Source: Pollenia angustigena
Lineage: Eukaryota; Arthropoda; Insecta; Diptera; Polleniidae
Direction of reading: 5' to 3'
Length of the DNA stretch: 64,000 nucleotides
Assembly: GCA_930367215.1 (NCBI GenBank)
Contig: OV884056.1
Span: 254,847,127-254,911,126 of the forward strand
The notes beneath the pieces are model-generated. The model was not told the origin of the DNA. It searched no databases and saw nothing but the letters and a program-made list of their open reading frames with translations. The position numbers were made by a program, and so were the translations under genes. Below, one piece after another: positions 22,085-33,714 of the stretch. Numbering within the stretch: the stretch's first letter is position 1; the number at the start of each line of letters is the position of its first letter.

Positions 22085-22464
22085 TAAGGCTAAGTTCACT
22101 AGAATTAATACGACAAATATTAAGAAAACAACCAAAATCTCTTGTTCTACTTCTACTAGCCAATTAAAAAAAATTATACAGTCTAAGATCTCTTTTTACA
22201 CAAAACAAAAAACTAAATATAAATTAAAATCTACTTAAAGTAAATTCATTTTGTTGGTGCTTTTCAAACTTATTAAAAGCGCTTTTTTAAGACTCTTATG
22301 CTTATTTAGAAATAAAATAGAAAAAAATATGTAATCATTTAAAAAAATTATGTTTCATCAATATTGGTCAAAGATAAGATACTTAAAAGTGTACGAAAAT
22401 GTGAACTTATAAATAAGAAACATTTATTTTCAAATAAGATATCAGAACATGTTAATTATAAATT
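22085..22464. other. Non-coding spacer, no feature recognised
   Basis: A+T-rich DNA between TIR elements, with no coding frame. Confidence 0.5.
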
Positions 22465-22676
22465 CTGTGGTCACAAGCGATAACCGCCTAAGTCGACTTA
22501 AGAAACAATTGAGTTTGTATTTGTTTTTATTAAATATTTCTGAAATAAATACAACTTTCGTTATACTTTTTTATATCTTAGCTTTGTAAGGGTAAGAATC
22601 TTTTGTTCTTCATTTCTGTTTTTTTAATCCAACAACGCAAGCATAAGGACTTAGGCGGTTATTCCTTGTGACACAG
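22465..22676. mobile_element. Short TIR element (212 bases)
   Basis: The left end CTGTGGTCACAAGCGATAAC plus CGCCTAAGTC is inverted at the right end as GACTTAGGCGGTTATTCCTT plus GTGACACAG. AAATT occurs directly on both flanks (22460-22464, 22677-22681), a possible 5-base target duplication. It has no coding capacity. The superfamily is uncertain. Confidence 0.75.
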
Positions 22677-22838
22677 AAATTATTAGTTTTGAGAAATATA
22701 TCAGTTAGATTTGCCTAAATGAACGCTTTAATTGCTTATCAATATTTTAAAATGACGTTTTGCAATTTAAAAGGATATTTACTGGATAATTTTGAGAATC
22801 CAAATACTTTTTGAGTTTGAATAATTAAAATTAAATTC

Positions 22839-23089
22839 ACCCTTAACCGCGAAAATAACTTAAGCACCAAATTAAAAATTTTGCAGGAGAGAGTTTTCTT
22901 ATTTTATTTCATATAAATTTTGTGTTAAATTTGTCGCTTACGATTGTCCTTGCTATAAAATCGTAACGCTACCTTATGTGACCATGACATTTTAGGAGAT
23001 GATGCAAGTGTTGCGAATAAAGTCATTTATTAAAAAAAAAAAACGAAAATGGAAAATTATGTCACTTACGTTATTTTCGCGGTTAGGGT
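22839..23089. mobile_element. Short TIR element (251 bases)
   Basis: The ends ACCCTTAACCGCGAAAATAA and TTATTTTCGCGGTTAGGGT are inverted with a single indel, and the match continues as CTTAAG/CTTACG inside. The interior is unremarkable with no transposase. It lies 160 bases from the preceding TIR element. Target duplication was not resolved. Confidence 0.7.
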
Positions 23090-23640
23090 TCGAAGTTGCC
23101 AACACAAAATACATAATTTAAAGAATTTTATACTTTTTGACATACTCTTTTTATGCACAATAAACACATGAGCAAAATTTCCGAAAATTAACTAAAGTTT
23201 TCCAGTTTTGTGCTCCTTATGGGCCAGTAGAATCACTAGTCGTTTGATCTCTTAAAAAAAGTTTTTTTCTTTGCTACCTAAACTGCGCATGTAGAGCTAT
23301 TGGACAAATAAGTAACATTAACGGAGGTTAACTTATGGGAAAACAGTGTAAGGGCAATTGCCGAGATAAATGCCATATGAGAAATATTAATGCCGAACAT
23401 CGGTTTTCTATTGCTTTTAATTTGAAACAGCCTGGTACCCATGTGACCGAAATCATGAACAAACTGTCAAAAGTATAAACTATTTCCTAAAATTTAGACG
23501 GTTTATTTTTGTTTAAGTCGGTATTTTTTCGTGGTATTGTTTTAAAGTACTGACCGCTCCAGTCCGCTTATCCGAAAGTTTGTTAATTTTTTTAACTCCA
23601 TTTTTTCATCGAAATATAATGAAATATTCGACAAGAATTG

Positions 23641-24258
23641 GGTGATTTTTTTTTTGCTGCTTAAGAACTTTCGATATCGATAACTCTGGCTTGAAAATGT
23701 CAAAATGGGTTGACACTTCTGTTCAGAGCAACGCTTTCAAATTGTCAAAATTTACTTAACAAAAATAAATCTTTTCGTGAAGTTCATAGAGCACTTCGTT
23801 CATTTCTGGTTTAACCTCTACGATATTAAGCGAAATTGCCGCATTTGGAGCGAAGGCAATCCTCCACCCATTAATAATTCACCATTACATCCATTAAAAT
23901 TTACTGCTTGTTGCAGCTTATTTGTTCTTTCGAAAAGAGAAAGGAGCTGCCGTTAACAATCGATCCAATGCATAATCAATGTGGAGACATCTTTATTTCT
24001 AGAAGTGCTCCTTTTCACTGCTCGTGCGATTTAACGCATCTGGATTATTTTTTGTGCGGCTATGTTGAGTCATTGGTGAAAGCCAATATTCAAACCACCA
24101 TTGCCGCCATACGGGCAGAGTTATTAGAAAAAGTAGTCAAAAATTGGACTGATCGAAAGGACCATGTAACTCGTAGCCGCGGTGGACACATGCCGGAAAT
24201 AATATTTAAAAAAAATTACATAAAATTATCTACTAGATTGTAATAAAAAAATTCAACC
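23641..24258 (+). mobile_element. Degenerate mariner-family element
   Basis: The left end (GGGTGATTTTTTTTT) and right end (AAAAAAATTCAACC) are approximately inverted and bracket the transposase relic at 23779-24243. At 618 bases it is about half the usual mariner length. The boundaries are tentative because the expected TA duplication is not obvious. Upstream sequence to 23230 contains no further recognisable coding part. Confidence 0.5.
23779..24243 (+). pseudogene. mariner-family transposase relic (internally deleted)
   Basis: Pieces in order are EVHRALRSFLV, then IWSEGNPPP.NNSPLHPLKF, TACCSLF, and after frame changes SCDLTHLDYFLCGYVESLV, KANIQTTIAAIRAELLEKVV, KNWTDRKDHVTRSRGGHMPE, IIFK. 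These follow the insect mariner-like order VHRALRPFYG ... RFWSEENP..HPEKVTVWC ... SCDLTPLDYFLWGYVKSLVY ... NW..R......RGGHM.EIIFK. The CDLT.LDYF block holds the final catalytic Asp. VHRALR and WSEGNP are only about 70 bases apart, so roughly a hundred codons are deleted there, and the FQQDGA block is not recognisable. The last 111 codons remain open. Confidence 0.8.
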
Positions 24259-24338
24259 AATATTTCTGTCTTTATTATATAGAACGTTTATAGTACGTTT
24301 TAATTTTTTTTTTTCTTTTTAAATAGCGTTAAGTCAAA

Positions 24339-25566
24339 TTAACCCTTGTGTTAATACCCGGGAGGTATATTTACATGAAAAAAATGTATTAAGAATTAAA
24401 ATTTTTAAACAAGCTTCTGGATCGTCGTTATTTAACTTAAAAGAAAGCGAATTCATTATTAATACTCAAAAAAATTTGCTTAAACTTAAACCATCGCAAT
24501 AAGCGCACCCGGGTACCCAATACAATACAATACAATACACCTTATGGGAGAATAAAAATACGTTTGGACTTCTCAAAAAATTTAATAAATTTAATTCTGT
24601 ATCATACAACTACATAAGTTTAGTTTCCAAAGCGTTAGTATTATAATACGGGGAAGTGTCATTTACATTGATGATGCCCTAACATCAGAATTGTGACATC
24701 AATGTTACTACAAATGGCATCAATGATACTAAAAGTAACATCAATCCCATGAATAACGTCTTCGTACAATTTTGTTATATTTTACGTGTCTTCTATTTTA
24801 TGACTATAGTGACATCAATTTGATGCCACATTTTGTATATTATTAACATTATTTTCATGATTACAATGTAATATAAGAAGCAGAAATTGCTATATTCTAT
24901 TTTTTAAAATTATTTAGTTAAATACATCAAATTTTTAAAGTAGAATGATTACGAAAACCATAAGGGGCATGGTTCTGGTGTCTTATTATTGAGGGTTTTG
25001 CTGTAAACAAAGGTCCGTAATTCAACAAACGTGAAACAAACAAATGTAACGGGTAATACTAATATTCTCTCACTTTGACTTAAGTCAATTCCAATGACTT
25101 TGACTTAATGACAAACTGTCATTAAATTTAGGCTAATGTGTACTTTTTCCGACGTTACTGCGTCATCGCACTGAGGACATGTTCGTAATTTCTTTGATTC
25201 CGATGTGTCAACCCATTGATGACATAATTTCGTTTTGACGCTGATGACACTTTGGCCAAGTGATGTTAAGGTTGACATCACCATGGTGAAAAGCGTTATG
25301 ACGCCTTTTCTATCAGTGTATGACCAAAAATGTTAAAATGTTATACTAAAAAATACTGTCCTGTATGAAAAGTTTAAAATTTTAGCAATTGTGCAATACA
25401 AAGTTAAAAAATCATATTTGAACATAAATATAATTTAATACGACTTTAAAAAGTAAATTTTTTTTTTTTTATAAAAATATTGATTATTAATACATTATAG
25501 TATATGGGTACCCGGGTACCCCGTGTGCTAACCAACGTGGATAAAGTTGGGTATTAACACAAGGGT
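24339..25566. mobile_element. 1.2-kb TIR element with CCCTTGTGTTAATACCC ends
   Basis: The left end TTAACCCTTGTGTTAATACC and right end GGGTATTAACACAAGGGTAA are inverted. The left flank has TTAA next to CCC, as in piggyBac elements, but the right flank reads GGGTAAA, so the target is only half preserved. A second inverted pair lies further in (CACCCGGGTACCCAA near 24506; GGGTACCCGGGTACCCC near 25507). The centre (24655-25320) repeats ATGACATCA-type motifs in both orientations. No transposase. It may be a piggyBac-type MITE; that is an inference. Confidence 0.6.
24519..24539. repeat. (AATAC)n microsatellite
   Basis: About four AATAC pentamers beside a CCCGGGTACCC motif. Confidence 0.8.
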
Positions 25567-26164
25567 AAATAAAAATACTTGAGCAAACATTCAAATGATT
25601 GAACATTTTTCAAACGCAATACTGTAGAGACGCTGTTATAAACAGATGGATAGATAAACGCAAGTGTGTGAACGTGTAGAAAACACCATTGCTTTACTAT
25701 AGTGAAAGAGCGAGTGCACAAAATACTCTAAAAATTAACTACGGAATGAGAAATACACGCGGCAATGAGAGTGGGAACAAGAAAAAATACACACTCCTTG
25801 TTTTTTTTAAAGTGATTTTGGGATATGTACATATGTACGAAATAAGTAATTTTTATATTAATATTTTTAATTTCTTTGCAAAAACAATTATTTGTATGGG
25901 TACGATTTATACGACACACAAACCAGCATTTCTTAAAATCTTTTGTATGATGCCGCTACGTACGACATACAATTAACCGCACAAATTTTCAAATTAATTT
26001 TCAAATATTAGAGTTATAGAAAAATATTGTTTGCTGTATTGAAAGGTTTTGAAAGAACACTGTGCAGCCTGGAGTGTAATTCTTTATATTATTGTATTCT
26101 CACAACACTATTTGTTCGACATACACTAAAGGCCTAACCATAATATGCATAACCTTGCTTAACC
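25567..26164. other. Non-coding stretch, no feature recognised
   Basis: Overlapping short frames occur on both strands around 25690-25976, without domains or protein-like composition. I see no repeat with a defined boundary. Confidence 0.5.
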
Positions 26165-26520
26165 TACTGTCAAAAATTAACAAAAAGTCGCTCAAAAGTA
26201 TTTAAAAAAAAAAACAAAAAACATTGTTATTGTTGCTGGTTTTGTTTAAGCTTTGATATTGTTACAAGTGAAACTGGGGTTCATAATTCTTATTCGCTTA
26301 ACAGTATTATTTGTAAAATATCTTTACTTTTCTAAAATCTTTTGATGAAGTTTCCTGAAGATCTGGCCTAAGCAACCAGTGAAATGCGCATAGGAACAGC
26401 TTATCCCATCAACAATAAATTTCAGTTTTTCAATATGTAGTATGAAATGGAGATTAAGCACATTTAAACGAAAGCTTGTTAATTAATTTTTTGAATCCCA
26501 AGAAAAATTTTGATTAAAAA
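26165..26520. repeat. Dispersed foldback-type repeat (family A), partial
   Basis: It carries GTTTAAGCTTTGATATTGTT, TTTCCTGAAGATCTGGCCTA, AGCAACCAGTGAAATGCGCA, then TAGGAACAGCTTATCCCATC. These are the middle and right-arm motifs of the copy at 10085-10735. The left arm is missing. Confidence 0.6.
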
Positions 26521-26735
26521 TACATATGATTTCGTGCGGAATGTGCGATCAGTTTCGCAAATGACCATTTCAAACAACTTAACAAAAAGTTTCCTTAAGT
26601 TCAATTTGGCTTAATTCATGTTATTTACATGTATTCGCACAGTTGTTTAAGCCAACTAAGGCACGGTTGATCCTTAAAGCATATTGCATTTTTAATTGTA
26701 GTGGCATACAAAATTAAAAAAAAAACACCCTGGTA

Positions 26736-26891
26736 TCATATCACTTATTTACTCTAATAGTGACATAACTAAAAATTAAATTTCAGAGTTAATGATGCAG
26801 AATTAATAGAATTCATCAAAAACTTTCAACGCGTTTATCTCGAAATGAATTTTTTTGAGTTATGTCATTATTGAAGTAAATGAGCGATATG
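26736..26891. mobile_element. Short inverted-repeat element (156 bases)
   Basis: The left arm CATATCACTTATTTACTCTA, ATAGTGACATAACT pairs with the right arm AGTTATGTCATTATTGAAGT, AAATGAGCGATATG; about 34 positions match with several mismatches. The remaining interior is short. A small MITE or foldback is likely. No target duplication is obvious. Confidence 0.6.
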
Positions 26892-29800
26892 TTTTCAAAA
26901 ACTATGCAGTTCTAAGAGTAAATTTTGAAGAACATAGACGACAACTGTAGATTTTAAATTCCATCGAAATAGATTTCAAATTGGAAAATAATTTTTTTTT
27001 TTTTTTTTTTTTGAGAAAAAAGAAATTCGTGGAAAATCAGTTTCTGCTTCAAAATGTATAAATTTAATGTAACTTAAAAATAGTTCTGGATGTTTCAAAA
27101 TGTTTAAAGGAATCGAGAAAAGTATGCATTTTTTCTTTCATCACAAAAGCGAAATTTAAATTAGAAGATTAAGCTGCAATTATTAGTGCTTAAGCTTTTA
27201 AGACTTCTCCAGAAAAACTATCTTAAATTCCATATTTCCCTATAATCCCAATTAAAATTTTCCTATGACAACCATTATTAGAAGAACACTCGTCATTACT
27301 ATTGTTATTGTACAGTTCGTTTTTACTCTTATATACTCTAGACACTGCTAAAAAAAAGTGTGAAGGGTGTGTGTGTGTGTGTAATTGGAACTATGTATTG
27401 ACTACGAGTAAAATAATCAAGAAAAAGAGTTTAGTAGGTTGTTGCATACCAGCAGTAGTGGAGGGTCGGTATATCTGTTATTTTTTTTTTTTTGCTTTCA
27501 ATTATTCTATCTTTTTTTTTTTCTTTTCTCAAATCTCATATGGAAATATGTAACTCTCTGACGTTGTCATACTACTTTGCTAAAATTTTTTGTAGTATAG
27601 AAATCAAAGAAATCAGTATTACTATAATTTCTGTATACGAGTGAAAATTTTTTCCATATTTTCCGCTTTTATTTTCTATAAGCCTGGCATTAGTATATAA
27701 TATACTTTGTTGGTTTATATGTTCTTTTTTTCGTTGTATCAGCTGTAAGAAGATGAGGATGTTGTTGCTTTTGTTAAAAAAAATGTTACAGCCTTTAGTA
27801 TTAATTTTAACATTGAATGAATGATAATAGTGGTTGATGTCGGGGTGGGTGAAAAGAATAACAAAAATTTTGTAGTTGTTGCTGGCATCACAAAGTTAGA
27901 GGCAACAAAGTTGTATTTGTCGTTTTGAATTTCGATGCTACTTATGTTGCTGTTCTTGCTACGATTGCGTTATGTTATAAGGTTTTTCTTACAGTTTTGA
28001 TTATTATTTATAACTTATGAAATAAGAGTAAAAGAATACGAGAACGTATTTATATAAGAGCTTTGTAAAGTATGTATAAGCTTAAGGTTAAATTTTTTTA
28101 TAACATGTAACAAATACAATTACAAATTATATTTTAAGTTAATTGACCAAGAAATAGTAACGTTGACCTTCAGCTCGTTGTAATAGAAGAAATCAGAGTC
28201 TCTGGCGGGAATCTAACCTGCCACCCGCAAATTCACTACAAACTTGCCTAAATTGAAGTTAATCAAACAGATCTTTAATAGAAAATCTAACCGCTGGCGT
28301 CATTTTTTTTTATATATGAACACTGTTATGTATGTAAAAGTATGTTTGAAAATAGTCGTTTATGTGCATATTGAAAAGAAACTGCTTAGGTACTCGTATA
28401 AAGAAAGTCATTCATATACAGACACGAAACGTTGATCTTTAGTATATAACACCCTTTATGTTTACTGGCTGACCTACAGACTAAATAACATGTACGACGT
28501 CTCTGTTGTGTATGCCACACATTTAAAGTTCTTTGTTATAAATTTTGAAATATTTTTAAAACCATACTTGATAGTTTGGAATAGAAGTATCTATATACAC
28601 TGTTTAAGTGTATAACTATAAGAGTGTTGTCTGCAATACACCCACATTTACTGAAAATTTTCTTTTAAGTGTTTTGTATATTCTTCATAATAAAATAAGT
28701 TTTATGCGTTTATACATCCGTACGGATATTTATATTAAATTTATAGCATTTTACTTATTATTTCAGAAGAAATTTAATTTCATTTTACATCCTGTATAAA
28801 TAAACTGTACAAACACAAGTATTTGAAATTGTACATGTACGAGTTTCTGTTTGTTTTCATTATTATCTGAAGGACATTGAATTCTTAAAACTTCTTAAAG
28901 TTTAATTTAATATAAATTATCTGTATGCTGTAAAAAAAAATGAATAGAATTATGATTTTTTTTTTGTTTTAAAAAATGAATTGAATTGAAATAAATATTT
29001 AAAGTAAGTTTTGAGTCATGTCAAATAAAGTGTTAAAATTAAATATTTAAATGTCAGTAGTTGTTCTTTGTGTTCAGAGCTGCTGAAATGATAAATTGAT
29101 TTAAGATGATTTAGTTTTACATATTCGGTTTTTAAATAATATTAAGGTTTTTTTTGTTTGCAACTTTCTTTCTTTAAATTTTAATAAACTAAGATTTAAG
29201 AAAATGAACTTAAAAATAATTTTAAAGTGTTAACACAAAATTTATTGGCATAAATTTTTAACATAATCTATATAATCACTGATCAGTTTTTGATGAACCC
29301 AGCACGCAATATTTGAAGTTTAAATGCTTTTGAAAAATTATCGTAATCGGATCGAATAGTGAATCTTTTTATTTACATAATCAGGGTTTATATAAACCCT
29401 AAAAATCTTAATGGATCATAAAGAGAGTGTTAACTGAAAATTTCAAACATTTCAGTAGAAGCCAACAAATTTTTTAAATTAACAAAAATAATTTTGAAAC
29501 CAACAGATTCAGTATCAAAAATAGACAAAAAATCACTATATTTTTAAAGCGGAAAAATATGAAGTCGTTTTTTTTTAAAAATGAGAAATAAAAATTTAAT
29601 ACCCTTTTTATGATCAAGTGCGATATGAAATTTAGTTTTAATAAATTTTGCGAGATATCACGGTTGATATGGCAACTTTTAAATTGGAAATTTCGAAATA
29701 TTTGTTTTTTAAAAATTCATAAAAAATTGGAAAATGCAGCAGACATAAAAACACGAAGCTGCAAACAAAACAAGCCATAAATGATTTAAATCTGTTTACA

Positions 29801-30200
29801 ACTTTTGATTTTATTCACAAAAGTCGACAAATTTAAGAATTTCATAAAACGCAATATTTGTGTAGAAGCCCCCCATAGAAGTGGCGATAAGGGGAAAGTA
29901 TGTCTCGAGCAAATGTTAAAGACAAAAAACTAAATGAGGTCGGTCATACATTTTATCGCACTAGGGGCAACGCCAAAAAAATCCAACCTCGGTATAACGT
30001 AAACATAATTTCGTGATTTCTCTTCATTAAAATACCCAGTGTGCAAAGTGATTCGAATTAGTACTCAATACGAATAAATTTGGCTTAAAATTTCAACAAA
30101 ATCAAACCAATTTCGTTTGAAAATAGATGAACACGTAAACATTAATTAAATTTTATTAAAACTTAAATTAAAAAAAATTTTAAATTAATTCGATTTCTTG
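26892..30200. other. Non-coding stretch
   Basis: It contains a 20-odd T run at about 26992-27012, a short (GT)n at 27367-27382 and otherwise A+T-rich unique-looking DNA. No frame shows protein similarity. The only structured item is the tRNA-like segment near 28138-28240. Confidence 0.5.
28138..28240 (-). repeat. Possible SINE fragment with B-box-like motif
   Basis: On the minus strand the sequence GGCAGGTTAGATTCCCGCCA closely resembles a tRNA T-arm (GGTTCGATTCC) with paired GGC/GCC sides. Upstream, AGTTTGTAGTGAATTTGCG could be the rest of a decayed head. No second copy was found in the window and no full cloverleaf is seen. Confidence 0.35.
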
Positions 30201-30253
30201 ATCTTTTCCCCGCACTTTTTGTATTCCCGGGAAAGCAGGAAATAACAATCTAT

Positions 30254-30269
30254 TCCCGGGATCCCGGGA
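30254..30269. repeat. Perfect 16-base G+C-rich palindrome
   Basis: TCCCGGGATCCCGGGA is its own reverse complement. A third CCCGGG lies about 30 bases upstream (TATTCCCGGGAAAG). G+C-rich palindromes are rare in this A+T-rich window. It may be part of a dispersed repeat, not delimited. Confidence 0.8.
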
Positions 30270-32559
30270 TTCTCGCCAAAAGTTTTTATGTATTTATTTA
30301 CTTAATTTTTTAATGAAACTAATACTTCATACTGACAAGTGTGCTTAAAAAAATAAATTTTTTTAAAATACACACAAACAAACATTATGAAATTCAGAGC
30401 TCATTCTGCGGATAGGCTCAAAATTACCAGAACTAGACTGAAAGTATCATGGAGGAATATAATTTCTAGAAGGGCAAAACTGAAAATTCTGCATTACGAA
30501 GAATGAATTCTGAAACATGTTCATCATTTTACAAATTCAGCATAAAGGAGACATACAATTTAACGTATTTTAGAAGATAATTTTGTACAGTTTTATGCCC
30601 TTAAACCTTCAATTAGGTATACTTAGTTTCTCATTCCATGTGAATTCTTCTTTTTTTTAGCTGTGCAATAATTGGGGCTTTAATTCACCGGCGAAATTTG
30701 CAATAACAACAAATTAAAATTATGTAATTTTATAGTTCATAATTAAAGTTTTCTGTAATCAATTCTCCTTCTTACCTTTTCGTATCTTTTTTTAAATATT
30801 TAATACATTTTGTTTAAAATGTTTTATTAGGAATTTATAAAAAAATATGTATAATACATGGAAATATGTTTTTGCCCTTTATTAGTGTTTAAGTGGTTTA
30901 TGTGGCTTTCTTTTACATTGTTGCCATTTTTTTTATTATAAACCACATTCTGTTTACAAAATTATCTTAATTACTTTAAGGAAAATAACACTGGCCTACA
31001 AATTTGGAAAAAATTGACTGCAGAAACGAAGCATGTTTTTTTAACAAATCTGGGTGCGCTGAATTTATATCTGGCATAAATTTTGGCTTTTACGTCTTGT
31101 TCAATTTTTATCGTATGCTGGCAATACTGTTAAACAGTCAATACTGACATTACAGCTTCATAATTATTTATTTGACAGAAGCCCACATTCATTCTAAACT
31201 CTCATAATAGTACCTTTGAGCATGTCAAGGAGATCGTGTGTTACTGATTCAAGCTATTTTTGCTTTGTGTGTGGTGAATATTAGGTTAGAAAATAAATCA
31301 TTAAAATATGCATATTTCCATTATTTTGGTTTAAGATACCGATAATATTTTGCATATCCTTCATTCGCATTTATAATATTAGCTACACGACAAAGATACA
31401 GAAAAAAAACGTATGATTACTATTAATTAGATGTTAACATTAAGAATACGCAATAGAACCTATAAGTATATTAAAAGAAGTAAAAGAATCTTCATAGCAG
31501 CACTGTTGTCAATTTAGCTAACTTGTCAAAGGCAGCAATTTTTAATCAAACTGTGCGGGAAAATTTGTGATTCAGCTATTAGCAGAAAATCTAAAGCTGT
31601 TTTGATTATTGTTACGTACGTTTATAGTACATTTTTTTTTACCAACATTGTTAAAGATTCGCTTTAAAATAATCTTAAGGGCCGAACAAACTGCAAAAAT
31701 TATTACACAACCATATGAAAGAAGTAGGTAAAATGTTTGTATGAATATTACGAACTTCTAGTATTAACACAAGCATCTTGTTGCTGTTGTCAAGCTGCTT
31801 GTATCGTTTATTTGGCTCTTAAGAACCAAACCGGACTCACTTTACAAGTGGTACACAGCTGAGCAACTTTTTTTTTATTGTAGTGTCTGCCAAGGGCTTA
31901 AAATGTAATTCCGATTCATAGTAATTCATACACTATATTGTTATTTACAAAGCGGCTCATACACTTGTTAAATTGTTAAATTTTTTGAATCCCTTCGTAA
32001 TTTTGCATGGTCAGCATGGTCCAATGTTATGCAATCATGGACCATGTCATTGTTAAAAAAGAATTTTGTAGTAAAACGACATATTTTCGTTTTTAAACGA
32101 TTTAAAAACTAATCCTCTAGATTATACAATGAAATAGTTTTAAAACTAGTCCACGGTGAGTATGTATGAACATGGTGTAGTTTTAAGACTACTCAGTGCA
32201 AAGCTGAGTTATAATGTTCAAGAGAAAATATTTTTTCAATACATTTGGGTTACCTTTGCACCAGTCCTAGTCCCTTATGTGCTATTTTTACATGCGTTTA
32301 TGCACTAGTCGTATTACTTGCAGGGATTTAACAATTTTATCCCCAATCCCGAAGGTGGCACAACACACACTATATACAACGACAACGTATTAATATACAG
32401 CGTATGGACAGAATAAGTAAACAGCATAAGCAACCAGCGGGATGACTTGGTGAACCTACATTTTCGGTTTATTAAAAAATTAAAAATTTAATAAAGGTTT
32501 AATGAACAAATTTACTATGGAATTTGTCCTTTATAAACGTTTGTTAAATTAAATATTCG
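30270..32559. other. Non-coding stretch, no feature recognised
   Basis: A+T-rich DNA without recognisable coding content, RNA gene or delimited repeat. A short local duplication (CATGGTCAGCATGGTC near 32005) is the only pattern noted. Confidence 0.5.
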
Positions 32560-33057
32560 TTTATATGTACGGGGATAAGCTGCTATTTCAGTAGGACGGC
32601 CCTAGTGGTGTAACTTAAACTTGCAACAAAAGCCTATGTATTACCTCCACGTGGTAAACTCTGGTAAGATCTCTTGTAGATGGCTTAAATACAGGGATCT
32701 AGTTGAGACTTCGCTTGGATGTGGCGGTACGACTTCCAAAAGTCTAGCGCCCTTGAATGGAAGGATACATTGGCGTGAAGTATTCACCATAGTACTTAAG
32801 GTTATATGGCTCTCCTCGCGGATCAGTGGCCCGCAGGTTAGTTGTAAGACCTGTGCTGATCATTGGTTGAGGTATTGGTTTATAATCCATTAAGAGTCTT
32901 GTAATGTCAAGGGATTTGATTCAGAAAGCTAAATTTTTGTCTTGTAACACTATTTGTGGAGGAATGTCCGTCTAGCGTTTGGAGACGTGTGTTTATGTGG
33001 AGTCCTGTTAGAGAGGTGTTAGAGATGTCAGAAGTGGTGTAGTAGACATTTATGTAT
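32560..33057. other. Unclassified block of more balanced composition (left half)
   Basis: The sequence turns noticeably less A+T-rich here (for example GTAGGACGGCCCTAGTGGTG, CTCGCGGATCAGTGGCCCGC). A plus-strand frame of 90 codons (32621-32893) runs through it but has no domain I recognise. The block ends at the 9-mer TGTGATTAG flanking the foldback-like element and appears to resume at 35688. It may be part of an old retroelement or other transposon; I cannot assign it. Confidence 0.4.
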
Positions 33058-33531
33058 TGTGATTAGGGCGGTGCGCAAAATGACCCCAGGAAATATGGCC
33101 CCAAAAGGAAAATGAAAAACTGCCACAAAATTTTACATGAGACACAACAACACGCAATTTTGGCGCAATTTTTTTGTTTTTTTTTTTGGGTTATTTTTCA
33201 TTTTTTCGTTAGGTTGTTTTTGCATTTTAAGTGGAATGAAAAATGACCCCAATATCAAGGAATGAAAAATGGCCCCAAATAAAATCGGCTGTAGGAAATA
33301 TCGCCCAAAGAAAAATGGCCCAAAAAAATAAATGAAAAATCGCCCAAAAAAATTGCATGTAAAATTGGGCCTGATTTCATATGAAAAATGGCCCAAAATT
33401 TTTGGGCTATTTATCGTTATTGTTGGGTGATTTTTCGTTTTTTAAATTTGGGTGATTTTTCATAATGAAAATGTTGTATGAAAAATGGCCCAAAAAAAAT
33501 GGGCTATTTTTAAAATTCTACCATAATCTTA

Positions 33532-33695
33532 CATAGCAGAGAAAACCATGTTTTATTATGGTTGCAAACAACAAAACTATTTTTCAAGAAACTAATTTAA
33601 CCATTATATGGTTGTCGGCGACAATGATTTGGTTAAATTAAACATAATATCGGTAGAATTTTTTAAAAAAGGTTTTGTAGCTTTTTCTCTGGGTG
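33532..33695. mobile_element. Short TA-flanked TIR segment (family D) in left arm
   Basis: The ends CATAGCAGAGAAAACC and GCTTTTTCTCTGGGTG are inverted and flanked by TA. Inside are ATTATGGTTG and CCATTATATGGTTG motifs, as in the longer relative at 55191-55676. A degraded inverted counterpart starts at 34236 (CACCCGGAG) in the right arm, so this unit is part of the palindrome. Confidence 0.65.
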
Positions 33696-33714
33696 TATAT
33701 ATTAAATATATACA

